Assembly (NCBI GenBank): GCA_001584585.1 | Contig: LSYV01000002.1 | Span: 1,819,758 to 1,883,757 of the forward strand | Origin: Gonium pectorale | Taxonomy: Eukaryota > Chlorophyta > Chlorophyceae > Chlamydomonadales > Volvocaceae | Direction: 5' to 3' | Length of the DNA: 64,000 nucleotides | Part shown: positions 48,601-60,512 of the stretch, in pieces | Layout: the number at the start of each line of letters is the position of its first letter | Numbering within the stretch: position 1 is the first letter of the stretch | Position numbers and translations under genes: made by a program | Notes under the pieces: generated by a model | What the model saw: the letters and a program-made list of their open reading frames with translations, nothing else | Told to the model about the DNA's origin: nothing | Databases searched by the model: none

Positions 48601-50053
48601 CGCCAAGGCGACGGCGACGCCAGCCCAGGCAGCTGCGACGGGCAGGCTCAACGCTGCACCTTACGGCACCCCGCGGCGGAACCAGAGCGTCGCCCCTGTC
48701 TCCAGAGCAGCCGCCCAGGGCGCGGACAGTGGCTCTGACAGCGGCGGCGCGGCGGGGGCCGTGGCTGGTGGCGGAGCGACCCTCTCGGGTTCTTCCCAAC
48801 AGGGGTCAAATGTCGGGCAGGGCAGGGCTGGCAGACGGAGTCGCCGGTCCCCCAAGAGCCCGTCACCTCAGACACAGCAGCAACAGCAAGCTCTAATGCA
48901 GCCGCAGCACTCGGGGCTGTTGGAGGCGTCGTATGCCCATCACCCGCAGCAAGAGCTGCAGCAGGGGCAGCTGTACCCTGGGCCGATGCCGTACGCGACG
49001 TCACCGCAACAGCCCCACGGCGGCCGGAGGCAGCGGCATCCGCGCCGGCGGCGTGGCTCAGGCGGCAGTGGTGGCGGTGGCGGCGACAAGAAGGGCCCTC
49101 CCAACGCCTCCACGGGCGCGGTTGGGGCTGCGCTGCTGGCGGGGCAGGTGGGCTCGCTCCAGCAGCCGGTCCTGCTTCGGCCCGGCATGCCGGCGGTCGT
49201 GTCGTCACGTCCGCCTGTCGTCGTAACCCGCTCGTGTGGCGCGAAGCAGGGGGCCTCCACGCACGTCACCCTGCAGCAGGCAGCGGCCTCGGCCCTCCAG
49301 CAGCCCGAGCAGCAGCTGCAACTCAAGCTGCGCCTGCTGCAACTCCAGCGCGAGCAGGAGGAGGAGGAGACGGAGACTGACGGCTGCGCCGAGGAGGAGG
49401 AGGTGCCGGCGGACGCCGGCGTCGCGGCAGCAGCAGCCATTGAGGCAGTGGTGGGAGCTGCAGCCTCGGCAGCAGCAGCGGCAGCGGTTCATGGTGTACT
49501 GGGCGATGACGGGCCGTCGGCGCAGGACTGCCAGGCGCAGGCGAGTGGCTGCGCGGCTGCGGAAAGCACTAGGAGCTGCCTCGCGCCTGCGAGAGTGCCG
49601 GATGTTGCCGCTGCTGGTGCGTCTCCAGATGCAGCAGCTCGAGCCGTGGCGTGCTCGCAACAAGATGCGAGCAGTCGCGGGGGATCTGCTCGTGACCAGG
49701 AGCAACCATTGGCAAGCACGGGCGTGGATGGGGCTGGGGTGGCTGCCGGCGTCCCCTCGGCTGCTGCTGGTGCAGTCGATGTTCGCATGGAGTTGAGCGC
49801 CGCAGGGCCTGCTGCAGCCCCCTGGGCGGGAGTAGCTGCAGTTGCTGCAGCGCCTTCAACGATTGCAGCACCGCTCCCCACAAGCAGCGGTGAGCCACCT
49901 CCTGTCAGCGAGATGGCAGAGGGAGCCAAGAGGGCAGGCCGGTCACGGCGCCGTCGAGGACGCCGCTCCGGCAGCGCAAAGGCCAGCGGAGGACGCGACG
50001 TTGTCGGGACCGAGGTCGGGGAGGCGTCCGCCGGCCGGGAGCCGGCCGCCTAG
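45646..50053 (+). CDS. HAD phosphatase, SCP/FCP (CTD phosphatase-like), tandem copy 1
   Basis: Members of this family use an aspartyl-phosphate intermediate to dephosphorylate Ser/Thr residues, classically the RNA polymerase II tail. Exons 45646-46440, 46874-47022, 47469-47546, 47801-47963, 48234-48290 and 48515-50053 close in phase, about 926 residues. The catalytic motif DLDGTLIASE opens exon 2 (nucleophile D266, acid/base D268). WLRPGLRRFLDAVRPQFEVVLFTAA carries motif II, and LARVVIVDDNPLMF motif III, followed by YQPDNALHVAAYD as in SCPs. The first 265 residues are Ser/Thr/Pro-rich and unconserved. The last exon adds 512 residues of Gln/Ala/Gly/Ser-rich, probably disordered sequence ending in a basic patch (RSRRRRGRRSGSAK), possibly a nuclear signal. 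The segment after FTAA (GESWATCAMQRIDPDGTIFD) is shorter than in copy 2. The 48234 acceptor reads AAG rather than CAG. Confidence 0.88.
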
Positions 50054-52123
50054 GTCGCAACGTACGCAGCGCGTCGTTGCTGGCTATCTATTAGCCTCTA
50101 GAACGAGTACCTACCAAGGCGCTTCATGACAATTCGTAGCTCGTCCCGTGTGACTGGTTATTTGTATGCCTGCGGCCTTCGGAGACGTTCCGATGAGAGT
50201 CAGCAGCAGCACCTAAGACAGCGTACTTGTCGAGCGGACGCTTGTTAGACTTGGGGTCTAGGCCAGGACAAAGAGAGTGACTTGCGACCACGCTGAGGTG
50301 GTCTTGCTTTGCTGGTACTGCCTGACTGCGAGCGTGCTGAAGATGCAGGTAGTGCGCAGGGTGAACCAGCATGGGCTGCCCTCAGTTGCGGCAGTGGCCA
50401 TGCTCTAGGGTGTCTAGGTACTAAGCAGGTGTCATAAAGTCTTGGCAGCGTGTGGAGGGAGGCGGCCCTGCAGCTGTGCGCCTGGGCACGTCGCCGGGTG
50501 AAAGCACTCATTATTCTTTGCATGGCAAAGAGTACGTGAAGATAGGTAGGCTTAGACTCACTTGCCTGCCGTTTAGGCATGGTGCGATGCATTGGCAACG
50601 TGTTTTGTCAACTTGAGAGCAGTGCGCTAGATGACTTAGGCTTGTGCTCACCTACTACTTCTTCCGTGACCTTACATGCATGGGCGAACAATCGTCTGCA
50701 GATGCCTGGAGGCGGTGCGTCTTCTGTCCAGTCCAGTTCTGCAACGGAGTGTATGGCACGTGCCCCTTGATGGACGGCCTGTATGTGAACCTTTCATGTG
50801 CTGCGGGTACACGCGATTTCCGCTTGTTTAAGCGGCTTGTGTGAACGGCACAGTTCTGGGGTTCAGTGTCGGGTCAGGCCGTGGGGGCGCGCCCGTTGCC
50901 AAAAGATGCTTTTGCAGGTCCCAAACGTGACCAGTGAACCAAGTCAACCAGGCTTGAGTATTGGATTTTGAACGCGTTGAAATCTTGCAGCTGTGGCAAA
51001 CCCGCAGTAGTGATGCTGTGTGACCCTTATGGCTGGTGATAGCCTCCGCCTGGGTGCGCCATGTAATGCGACAAACCGTCAATGTTGTCTCAAGTACTTT
51101 CCCGAGCTCAGCGCGTGTTGAGGAATCCATGCATGGTTCTCGACGCACGAGAATTAAGGAGACAACCTGCCGAAAATACCTAATGACCCCCCTCTACCGA
51201 CCCTCTCGGTTGTGCGTTAGTGTGGCGTTAGAGTTGTGAGACTGCTGGTTGAAAAGATGAGGGGTGGGCCGGTCCCCTTTCAGGGGACGCAGTATGGTCG
51301 CGCCGACCCACGGACCGCCTTCCACTATCAGGTGAGATTCCTCCGCCAAGGAACTCAGGATAATTCAATATTTCCATGTACGCATGTTGCGGCGCCGTGC
51401 CCGCACGGCCGTTGATTCCATGCCATTTGCTTGCAAAAAGAACCATGCCCTTATGAACACCATATTGTGCTATGAAAGCGAGTGCCGGCCATCTGTTGCA
51501 TCAGGGGTGATTGCGCAACACGCGTCGTACAAGGTCGGGGTTCGGCCCAAGTCGGGGTCGGTTCACCGTGCCTCTGCCCAGTTAGGTGAAGATTAAAGAT
51601 TTATAGTCATAGCTGTAGCCATAGGAGCAGATTGGTTCACAGTGTGAAGGCCCGACGCGGAGCTTGCGAAGGAGTGGCAGGAGGAGCAAGCTGCCTAGTG
51701 GACGGCCGCGTGCTTCCCAGGAGCCTGCGGTAGTAGCAGCAAGGAGAGCGCCATCGGAGGTGCGGGCGACAGCGGGGGGTTGGCGGAGGGGGGTTGTGTC
51801 CTCGCGTCACGCATCAGTCGCACCGGCACTAGCAGTAGAGGGCGACGATCGTGTACTGTGTGTGACCCGATGGCAGCAACGGGAATCGGCGCGCCGGGCC
51901 TGCTATCACCAGACTGCACGATGCGCAAGCCGTTGCGTGCACGGAATCCTCTCGCATCGCCTTTCCTTTAAGGCGCTTTTATTCAGCAAAGTGTGCAGCG
52001 TTCATTGTGGGAGCGGGGGGAGCGGGTAACCCAACCCCGCGAGCCGGCTGCGCAGCCCTCGCTGCGTGAAAGCATGTAGCATCATGACTCCTCAAGTTGT
52101 GTCTGCTTGGTTCTGTGGGCACG
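50054..52123. other. Spacer between the tandem phosphatases, no gene recognised
   Basis: About 2 kb without splice-supported frames. Composition is less GC-rich than in the genes. I found no obvious remnant of a third phosphatase copy: the DLDGTL, VVIVDDNP and LHRDHT signatures are absent. Confidence 0.5.
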
Positions 52124-54974
52124 ATGCGCCAGGTCCGGGCAGTTTCATTAGAGGTACACGGTCTCGCGCGGCGCAGGCATCCGATGAACACCATCGAGGA
52201 CGACTGCGCTCATCATGCTCTTCTGCCTGAGGGCCACTCGACGCTCTACGACGCACTCCCTTCCTTTGACGAGGACCTTTCCGAGGACGTCATTGTTCCG
52301 CTGTCAACTCCGCCTGAGACTGAGCCCGTAGACGAGACTCATGGGGGCGCGAGTTCATCGCTGCCCGCGACCCCGGCGGAGAGGCCGTGCACGTTCTGCC
52401 CCGCCTCGCTGCCACTACCCCCTGCCTCGGGACCCAGCCGCGTGACGCTCGTGCTGGTGAGCGAGCGCCAGTGACCCCTTTTGCTGCCACGCGTGTGACA
52501 GTGGCTCTGCAGCTGGCAGGCTCGGTCATAGCTTTCAAGAGGCACGGGGGTTCTCGGGTGGACCCGGTAATGGGGTGCCGACCCAGGGGATGCGACTGAG
52601 CTCTTTAGTGCCGTCACCGTCGGCCTGCCCCATGCCGCTTTGCTGGCCACTACATAAGACGGAATTCGGCCGGTTGTACTTTGAGGCAAATCCGTCCAAC
52701 ACAACTGCTGTGCATCTAGACACACGGTGCACCCTTTCCCTTCTGGCTCTACCTTGATCCTACCTCAGGACCTGGACGGCACGCTGATTGCCAGTGAGGA
52801 GCTCAACGCGGCAAACTCGGCCTTCCTGTGGAACCCTCATTGCGGGGCGCGGGACCCCGACTATGAGGCCATGGGACGGCGCGTGTGGCTGCGTCCGGGC
52901 GTCCGGGACTTCCTCGCGGCCGTGCGGCCCCATTTCGAGATTGTTCTCTTCACCGCGGCCACACAGAACTGGGCGGCCGCCGCGATCGAGCAGCTCGACC
53001 CGTCGGCGTATCTATTCGATGTCATGTGAGTCCTCCTTGTCCTTGCGGGCAGTGATCGTTCACCGGCTTGTTTACTATCGGTGTTACCTTGCGTTGTTGT
53101 GGCAATGTGGTTGGACTGCCTTGCAGGTAGTTGCACGCAGGCATGTCCCTTGTTGCGCCTGTCACGCTTTTATTTTGACCGCTGCCTGCTATCGACAGGT
53201 TGCATCGCGACCACACCACGTCGGACCTCATGTGGGACTACGTGAAAGACCTATCGCGCCTGGGCCGCGACCTGGCCCGCGTGGTGATTGTGGATGACAA
53301 CCCGCTCATGTTCATGTACCAGCCCGACAATGCGCTGCACATAGGCGCCTACGAGGCCGCCTCGGCGGGCGGGCCGGACAATGTGCTCGAGCGCGTCGCC
53401 GAGCTGCTCGTCAGCAAGGTGCGGGGCGCGGCAGGGAGCCAAGAGGCAATCTAGAGCCCGAGATATTGTGTGAGATCCGGTTTGGGTCCGACCCGTCATG
53501 CCCTGAAATGCTGAATATGTCCTTGGCTTCCTGGCATAGATGGCCGGGCTCCCGATGCTTGAGTACCGTGCTTGGCGTCGGGGTGGCATGCGTGCCGTTA
53601 GCAGCCCTTGCGGGTCGTTATGTCCGGGTGCTGCTCCAGGTGGCCGTGGCGGAGGACGTGCGGGAGGTACTGGGGCCCCTGGCGCGGGCCAAATCGTGCA
53701 TCACCTCGACCGTCAACGCCAAGGCGGCGCCGGGAACCGCTGCCGAGCCGCTCGCCGCCACTGCATCGTGTCCGGCGGCTGACGGCGCCGACTCCGCCGT
53801 CGCCGCTGGAGCGGCTCCCGGTGACGGCTCCGCCAGCACGGAGGCCGAGTTCGATGGCAGCGGGGCTGCTGCCGACACCGACACCTCGTGCGACGCTGCG
53901 GACGCGAGCAACTCGGGTGCCGAGTGCCACGGGGCTGCACCGGAGGGCGTCGAGGGTGAGGAGGAGGTACAGCAGGATGAGCAGGAGCATTGTGCGGGTG
54001 CAGGGGACGAGGAGCTCGAGGCGGTCGACAGCGAGGACGCAGCCCATGTGAAGCACGATGAGGAGGAGGCCTTGCCTGGCGGCGACCTGCGCTGCACCGA
54101 GGGTGCCGACGCGGCCTTCGACTGGGCGGGCGAGTCAGATGTCCCAGAGATTTTCGACGAGCACGGTGCGGCGGCCTGCCTCGGCGCGGACAGCAGCTGG
54201 CAGCAGCAGTCGTGCGGCGGCTATGCTGTGGATGCGCCGGCCGGCGAGGACTCGCAAGATTCTGCCGCGGAGGAGCAGCCTCAACAGCACAACAGCACAA
54301 CTGAGAGCGACGGCCACGATGACTTTGACGCCCTAATGGACGATGCTATCGCCGAGTACGACAGTGACGCGTACGATGGGCAGTACGATGTGGACATCCC
54401 GTACGATGCCGAATGCCCAGCTGGCACAGCCGCGGCTGTGGCCTCCGGTATGGCGGTGGCCTGCAGTGGGGTGCATGCCTACGGTGGCAATGGCGGTTGC
54501 CTCGACAACGATGGCTGCCTGTGTGGGTGTGCGCTCCGCCCCTGCGCCTTTGACATCGGCTGCGCTAGCCGACCTGACGTGCTCTACGGTGGCGCCGTTC
54601 TCTCCGAGGAGGCGCCCCCCGTCGCTGCCGGCTCCACATCCTGCGTCACCACCGGTGTCACAACGCCTGCGGCGCTCTCCCCTGTAGATGGCGGGGCCGC
54701 GAACAGGGCGTCTGACGACGACGTGGCGGAGGCCGGCCTCCAGGACCCCCTGCGGCAGCCGCCGGTCGGGATGGTCCTCCTGGCCGATCTCCACCCCTGC
54801 CTTGGCTCCAATACCAGCGGTGTTTCGCCGACTGCGCTGCTTGGCAGCAAGCGCGCACGCGACGAGGATGGCGAGGAGGCATGCAACGCCGCGGCGCCGC
54901 ACTGCCGCATGCGGCCGGCTGGTTTTGCATGCTCTGCACTGGAGACTGTGCAGGTCGGCTCGTGTGAGCTCTAG
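52124..54974 (+). CDS. HAD phosphatase, SCP/FCP (CTD phosphatase-like), tandem copy 2
   Basis: Paralog of the gene at 45646. Exons 52124-52456, 52769-53025, 53199-53418 and 53640-54974 close in phase, about 714 residues. The nucleophile motif DLDGTLIASE (D112, D114) again opens exon 2 directly after an intron preceded by VTLVL. Then come WLRPGVRDFLAAVRPHFEIV, LFTAATQNWAAAAIEQLDP, LHRDHTTSDLMWDYVKDLSR and LARVVIVDDNPLMFMYQPDN, the last nearly identical to copy 1. The catalytic core lacks introns 3 and 5 of copy 1. The C-terminal 440 residues are Asp/Glu/Ala/Ser-rich and acidic, unlike the Gln/basic tail of copy 1, so the tails have diverged fully or were acquired separately. The ATG at 52124 is the first after an in-frame stop; a later ATG at 52184 is possible. 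Confidence 0.9.
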
Positions 54975-57363
54975 CGGATGACGCTTGGGGCCGCGGCTGT
55001 GAGTAGCGCCTGAGTAGGGGATGTGTTGGGCGGACAGGCGCGACGGTGCGTTCGCCGGACGGGGTTTACGGCAGCTGCGGCGCGCGGCGGTCATTCGCAT
55101 CGGGCAGTCAGCCAGGTCTACATCGTTGGTTTTCGCATCGATTGCCATGCCTGGTCTCGTCCTTTGGTGGTGTGTACGGGATGGGTTCAGAACCTGCCCT
55201 GCCGGAGCCCGCCCACTGATACCGGCTGCGGTGTGCGGTTCGGGTGCCTCGAAGCTGTCTGAGACGTAGCTTCGATCATCAGGGTTAGGAGCAGTCCGGA
55301 AGAGTCCAAACCTCCAGAGTGACGGGTAAACGAGGCGTAGGTAGTGTCATCTCTAGCGATGCGGCTTCATGTGCAACTGCAGTCCTCTAGCAGGTTTTGC
55401 TGGGGGGCGCTGCGATTCTTGCGCTCATTTTTGCCGGATGGGCTTTTTCGGCTTGGCGGAGCATGGCGGGCGAGAGTGGCGCCGTGCGGTGGCGTCTTCT
55501 TTGATCCTTGGGTCAGGGTATGGGTATGCTCTTGGCAGCCCGGTGCTCGCGGTGTCGGTAGGCCGTCTCCTCGGGAGAATTATTCCTGGCTGCTCAGTTT
55601 GCAGCCGATGCATAGCGTGTGGCGTACCCGTAATCTGGGCTGCGTCATGTTGCACACGGACCGCCGTGGCGCCAGCAATCTGCCGTGTGCACAGCGCAAG
55701 CCACTTTCGGATTGATGCCGCATTACTAAACCAAAAATATGTGGCCAGCGTTGCAAGTTATGTGTACCGTGGTAGGTAGCCTGCGAGAAGACAATCTTAT
55801 ATCAATCGACAGCTTTGCTACGGCTAGAGGGTCCCGGTGTGGTGGTGCTGTCCTCTGGGCAGTGCTAAGCGCGTCGGGTCCGTGTGTTCGGTCTGATCCC
55901 GCTGATGAGATTCCAGGAGTTCGTTACGTTGTCGCGAGCACTAAAGATCAGGGTAATAGGCAGGCTACAGACGCGCGCAGCCGTCGCGAGTCTGTCGCGT
56001 AGTTTCGTGTTTGGCTGTTGCAATTAAATGTTGCCGTGGCCCCGGCCTGTGTTTCAGCTGGTTTAATCCTTGTTTGCGCGGGAGCTTGTTTGCGCGGGTG
56101 CTAAAAAAGCAGATCTCTACTTTAGGAGGTTCAGCGGCAGGATCGTGGGCGACAGCCGGAGGCCCCTCTGCCATACGTTTCCGAGAGCAGGACCGGTTTT
56201 AGGGTTAGGATAGGACGACCTTTCAGCGTAAACCGGTGTCGCGGACTTCGGCCTGTGTGCCCTGGTGTGCCGCTCAGGCGATAATGTTTGATCGATCGTT
56301 ACGACCTCGCAAAAGCGCGAGGGCCCCTCATTTTGCTTGGAAAATGCATGCGGAGACGTTGACCTGTGTGGTGTCTGCGTGAATGTGCATTGTGCAAGAG
56401 AGAGGTTTGTAGGTAGTGAGAGGATGGAGGCCGGCGTGGCGTACGCCAATCGGCTTCAGTGCTGTGCTGCGATGTTCAGCCTATATCGCGACGTATGTAG
56501 GGTAGACTAGAATAGGCATGTTTGTGCTTATGCGAATTGTTGTGTGTCGTGTGTAGTACAGGCTATGATGTGTGACAGACTTCGTGTGTTGTTCAATTCG
56601 TGTACGCTCGGCGTCAGAGCAGGGGCCAGCGTGCAAGGATAGGGGTTGATCCTCAACCTGTTGCCCGTTCGACACGCCGAGCGCGCCGCTTGCAGGCGTC
56701 CGGCTCGTTTCCCTCCCTGCGTGCGTTGATGCGCAGGGCTATACCTTAGCTCGTCGTGTTGCGTGGCCGAGCATTCGATCCTTCAAGATTATCTAAGAGA
56801 TTGGGGCTTCCCGTTGCCTCCTTTCCTGGGCTGCAATATCGCTCGTGCTTCGGCGAACCTTCGATACCCTCCATTGTAAGAGCTGTCTGCTCATGCCGTG
56901 TGGCCGGTTCACGCTCGTCTTGTATGGGCGCAAACTATGTCCAGATCCGTGACCGTCAGCAGATAATGCGGCCTCGGCAAGTGCATTACTTCGTGGGGCA
57001 TGCATGATGACAATTACAGCAAAGAAAATTTAGCTCCTGTTACATCCCTGCATGCCGTGCCGCACCTGCAACGTCGACGGCAGCATGGACTGCATAGAAT
57101 ACAGCCTGCACCGAGCTCCGTTCGTGGCATACCGTCCGGATACCAGGCTGCTGCGGACATGAAAAGGCCATGGCAACTACAGATAATGAGGTAGGCGGGG
57201 CGTGCCCCTGTCACCCTGCCTTGTTGTATCGTGCTCAGCTCTAGCGGCTCCAGACCCTCCAGCAGGCACGCCTGCGACATGGTGTTGTCTGCCAGCGCTT
57301 CCGGGAACCTGGTCAGCCGACATGGCCCAACCTGGCCCAACGCAATTCGCGTGAGCCTCGTCC
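54975..57363. other. Intergenic, convergent 3' flanks
   Basis: About 2.4 kb between the second phosphatase and the oxygenase stop. No gene is recognised. A minus-strand TGTAA at 57014-57018, about 350 nt after the oxygenase stop, is a candidate poly(A) signal, and another lies near 57047. Confidence 0.5.
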
Positions 57364-60300
57364 TCAGCTGCCCCGCTCAGCCATGGGCGCCGCTTTGACG
57401 GGAAGCTGCATCGCTGGCTGCGGCGCGCCCACGCCGCCGCCGCGGACACCAGGTGCCAGCTTGTACAGGACCTCCTATCATTGAGGAGAGGCGCAGGAAA
57501 GGACACCGGATAAGGTCCATGACAATACGCAGCTGCTTCTTCATTCAGCCCAGGGCTCCTAGACCATCAAGCGTCAGGTCAATCCCCCTAGACAGAGCCC
57601 CTCAACCGGACAGCGCATCGCGCCTGACATTTGGACGTTGGTCCATTACTCCGGCCAATGCATTCACTAGCATGCCCCATGGCATTTGCTCCCTGGACCC
57701 CTTCACGGCATACAGCGTTTGAAGCAAGGAAGTGCCGCGCCCATCATGGGGACACCCGCGCCGTGCACTCACCGTCCGGATGACGTATTTGGACCCGCGG
57801 GTCACCGCAGCGCCCTCGTGCACCAGGCTGCCCATGGTGTCTCCGTGCGGGAACACCAGGATGTTGCCAGCCACCGGCTTCACGCTGTGCGCCTCCAGGC
57901 ACGCGCCGCTACCTGCGGATACCATACCAGGTCAGCAACAGTCTGGCCGCAAAGCAGCGCATGCAACCACGGTGTGCCGTAACCCCGCAGAGTCACCCGC
58001 ACAGCCTCCGGCCAGCAGGACCTTCATCCCAGCCCAGACCACTCCTTCCCGACACGCAGGCGCAGGAGAACCGGCATTCCATGGGTTACACGACCTGCGG
58101 CCGCGAGCCAACCCAACGACTTACCGGGTGGCGCCGGTGTGTAGAAAGTGGTCGCCCCGCCCTCGAAGCCGTCGTTGAGGTAAACCAGGAACGTGAGCCT
58201 GCGTCAGGATAAGGAATTCACGGTCAGCGTGCGCCGTGGCCCGAGGCGAGCGCCAGACACGTATGTGCTGTGCTCAGCTGAGGACACTATGCCCTTTACA
58301 GTTGATCTGGTCGACAAGGTAATGCTGGCAAAGCTCGCACCGTCCTGCCCCGCTAAGTTCTTTGCTTCGCTGGTGGTACCCGAGCAAAGTGCTGGACAGA
58401 TTTGCCGACAGGCTTCATGCACGGTGGCGACTGCCCCAGGTGACTGGGGCACCCCGCGATTTCCCTAGTGCGGAGACGAGAGTCAAGATATGCCGGAATG
58501 CCGGATGGATGGGTGGTCCTGTGCATACCGCAACTGTGATGGTGCCGAGCCTGCACAAGACGCTGATGCGGTTTTACGCTAGGATGCTGGGAAACGGAAG
58601 GGAACCGGCCCAACGGACGAGCCCGGGCTGAGCGGACATGTAAGGCCCGTGACGAAGCCACGGCTATACCGGTAGAGGATAAGCTGCACGTGTTCTGCGA
58701 ATGCCCGAGTTACGAGCATCTCCGGGACTAGTCTGAGGGTGCCTTCGGTTTTAGGCATCGAGACATTATTACTATTACGAAGGAGGTTCCGCCCGCTGCA
58801 GTGAGAGCCTACGTATAGGCTGTCTGGGACATTAGGCACACCATATAAGCCCCGCAACGGCCCGGCCCCGCACCGCACCGCCGCCTGCGCACCTGGACCA
58901 GCGGTCCCCGAACGCATCGAACTCGTAGCGCCCGTCCTTGAGCCCGCTGCCAGGCCAGGCGCCGTCCACATGCGGCCGGTACACCGCACCCTTGTCGTAC
59001 CGATACAGCCGCCAGCGCGCGTTGATGCCGGCCAGGTCGCCCCCGCACAGGTGCTGCGGGAGCAGGTGGGCTATCCGCTCGTACAGCGGTCCCTGTCCGG
59101 CGGGTTGGTACGCAAAGGACTCGCGTTTGCGATGGCGGCGGTTACGGTGTGGTGATTGTGAAACGCGGGTGCGTCGGGTCGAGAGGGAGGGGTAAAGGAG
59201 CGAGGCGGACAATAAGGAGGGCAGAGCAGCAGCAGCAGCTGCTGCTGCAATGGCACAGCCACGGGCGCAAGGCCGCCTCAGCGGCGTGAGCTCTAATGGA
59301 TCCCTTGCCGAACGATTATTGAGCCGGGTTCCAAGCTCCACACCTGCGACTTGTACTTCACGCGTGCAGCACTCTGCCGCAGAGCCGCGCCGCTCCGCAC
59401 CCCACCTGTAGTGACTCGTCCGCCAGCCACACCACACCCGCCGCGCCGCGCTCGCCCCCGCCCGAGCCGCCGTTGCGCGCGGCGCTGCTGCTCGCCAAGC
59501 CCGCGCCTGCCGCCGCAGCTCGCGCCGCCGCGGAGAACGTGTAGTCCGGGTCCACTGTGTAGCCCATCTCCTCGGCACACGCCATGATCTGGGCGCATTC
59601 GTCACGGGACAGAGCCCCCACAAGCGCAAAGGCGCCAGGGACGAACGGCACCTCCACGCGCACGGCGGGCGGCCTCGAGGCCGCGTCCTCGTACCGGATG
59701 GTCCCCGGTTCCGTGCAGTACATGGTGAGGTCCCGTGCGATGTTGGGTAGAAGCGCGGTGCTGGGGGTGGCGGTGGTGGTGGCGGTGTTCGGGGCCGGGG
59801 CAGCTGTGCCGGCGGTGCTGCTGTTGGCGTTTGTGCCGGCGTACTCCGGAGGGAGCGGCACGACGGCGAAGCGGCCAGCATAGGGCCCATAGGCCGCGCC
59901 GGAGGAGGACGGCGCGGCAGCAGCCGACTCAGTCGGCGCGCCTGGCGGCTCCGTCGCCGCGGGCGCGGCGGCGCCAGTGTCTGGCGCAGCCTCCGCCGCC
60001 GGTGGCGGCCGCCAGGGCGGGAAGCGCCGCACCGGGATTATGACGCCGCTGGACGCCGCCGAGGCGCCTGTGCCAGTGGAAACTGCTGCCGTAGGCTCAG
60101 GGACACCGTCCATGCTCCCGGGGGCCGTGGCTGCCGGATGGGGCTGGGGCCCCGCTGCCACGCGCATGATGGCCGCGAGCAGCTTGGCCGCTACCGCCTC
60201 AGTCCCCGCCAAGTCGGCGGCACGAACCCAGCGCATCACCGCGCCAAGCTTCGGGGTCTCTGCTTCTGCGCCATTCTGTCGGCTTTCGAGCATCTCGAGC

Positions 60301-60512
60301 AGCTTGTATGCGTCGTCCCATGCTTTGGCATTCAGCGCCTCGCTTATGAAAGGTACTAGCTTGACCTTCTTCTTCGGATTGCTCGGTAGCTTGTACTTGA
60401 GGCGTTTTGCAATAACGGCCAGCACATTATTCGCTCCATCGCGACCCGCACCCTGGGCTTCTAGTGCAGCTTTAGCAGCCTTCTTTCTCGCCTTGGCGAG
60501 AGTTTTGCCCAT
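57364..60512 (-). CDS. 2-oxoglutarate/Fe(II) oxygenase, prolyl 4-hydroxylase-like, with long N-terminal extension
   Basis: Exons on the minus strand: 60512-59406, 59092-58893, 58198-58125, 57912-57773 and 57474-57364, in phase, 543 residues. The C-terminal half is the double-stranded beta-helix oxygenase domain: RWRLYRYDKGAVYRPHVDGAW gives iron ligands H410 and D412, SLVHEGAAVTRGSKYVIRT gives the third ligand H492 and the 2-oxoglutarate-binding K502, and RLTFLVYLNDGFEGGATTFY lies between. The substrate is unknown; proteins of this subtype are intracellular, not collagen-type ER enzymes. The ATG at 60512 sits in an ideal context (CAAAATGGG). The N-terminus is basic (MGKTLAKARKKAAKAALEAQ) and has no signal peptide. 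A helical segment follows (FISEALNAKAWDDAYKLLEM), then a Pro/Ala-rich linker up to residue 270. The last exon could start 3 nt later. Intron 2 (58199-58892) contains a retrotransposon-like remnant. Confidence 0.9.
58675..58818 (+). mobile_element. Remnant of a non-LTR retrotransposon ORF2 C-terminus
   Basis: Inside the oxygenase intron, opposite strand, the plus frame at 58675-58731 reads EDKLHVFCECPSYEHLRD, like the zinc-binding C-terminal motif (H..C.CP.Y...R) after the reverse transcriptase of L1-like and related elements. After a frame change, 58756-58818 continues with a hydrophobic/basic stretch (ITITKEVPPAAVRAYV). Stops and frame changes show decay. It is short, so the call rests on motif likeness only. 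Confidence 0.45.

Noticed and set aside
45646..54974. Phosphatase pair as part of a defence or biosynthetic cluster
   Set aside because: The neighbours are unrelated housekeeping genes on mixed strands, and no partner genes are conserved around the pair.
56190..56215. Telomere-like TTTTAGGG
   Set aside because: A single unit only, with no array.
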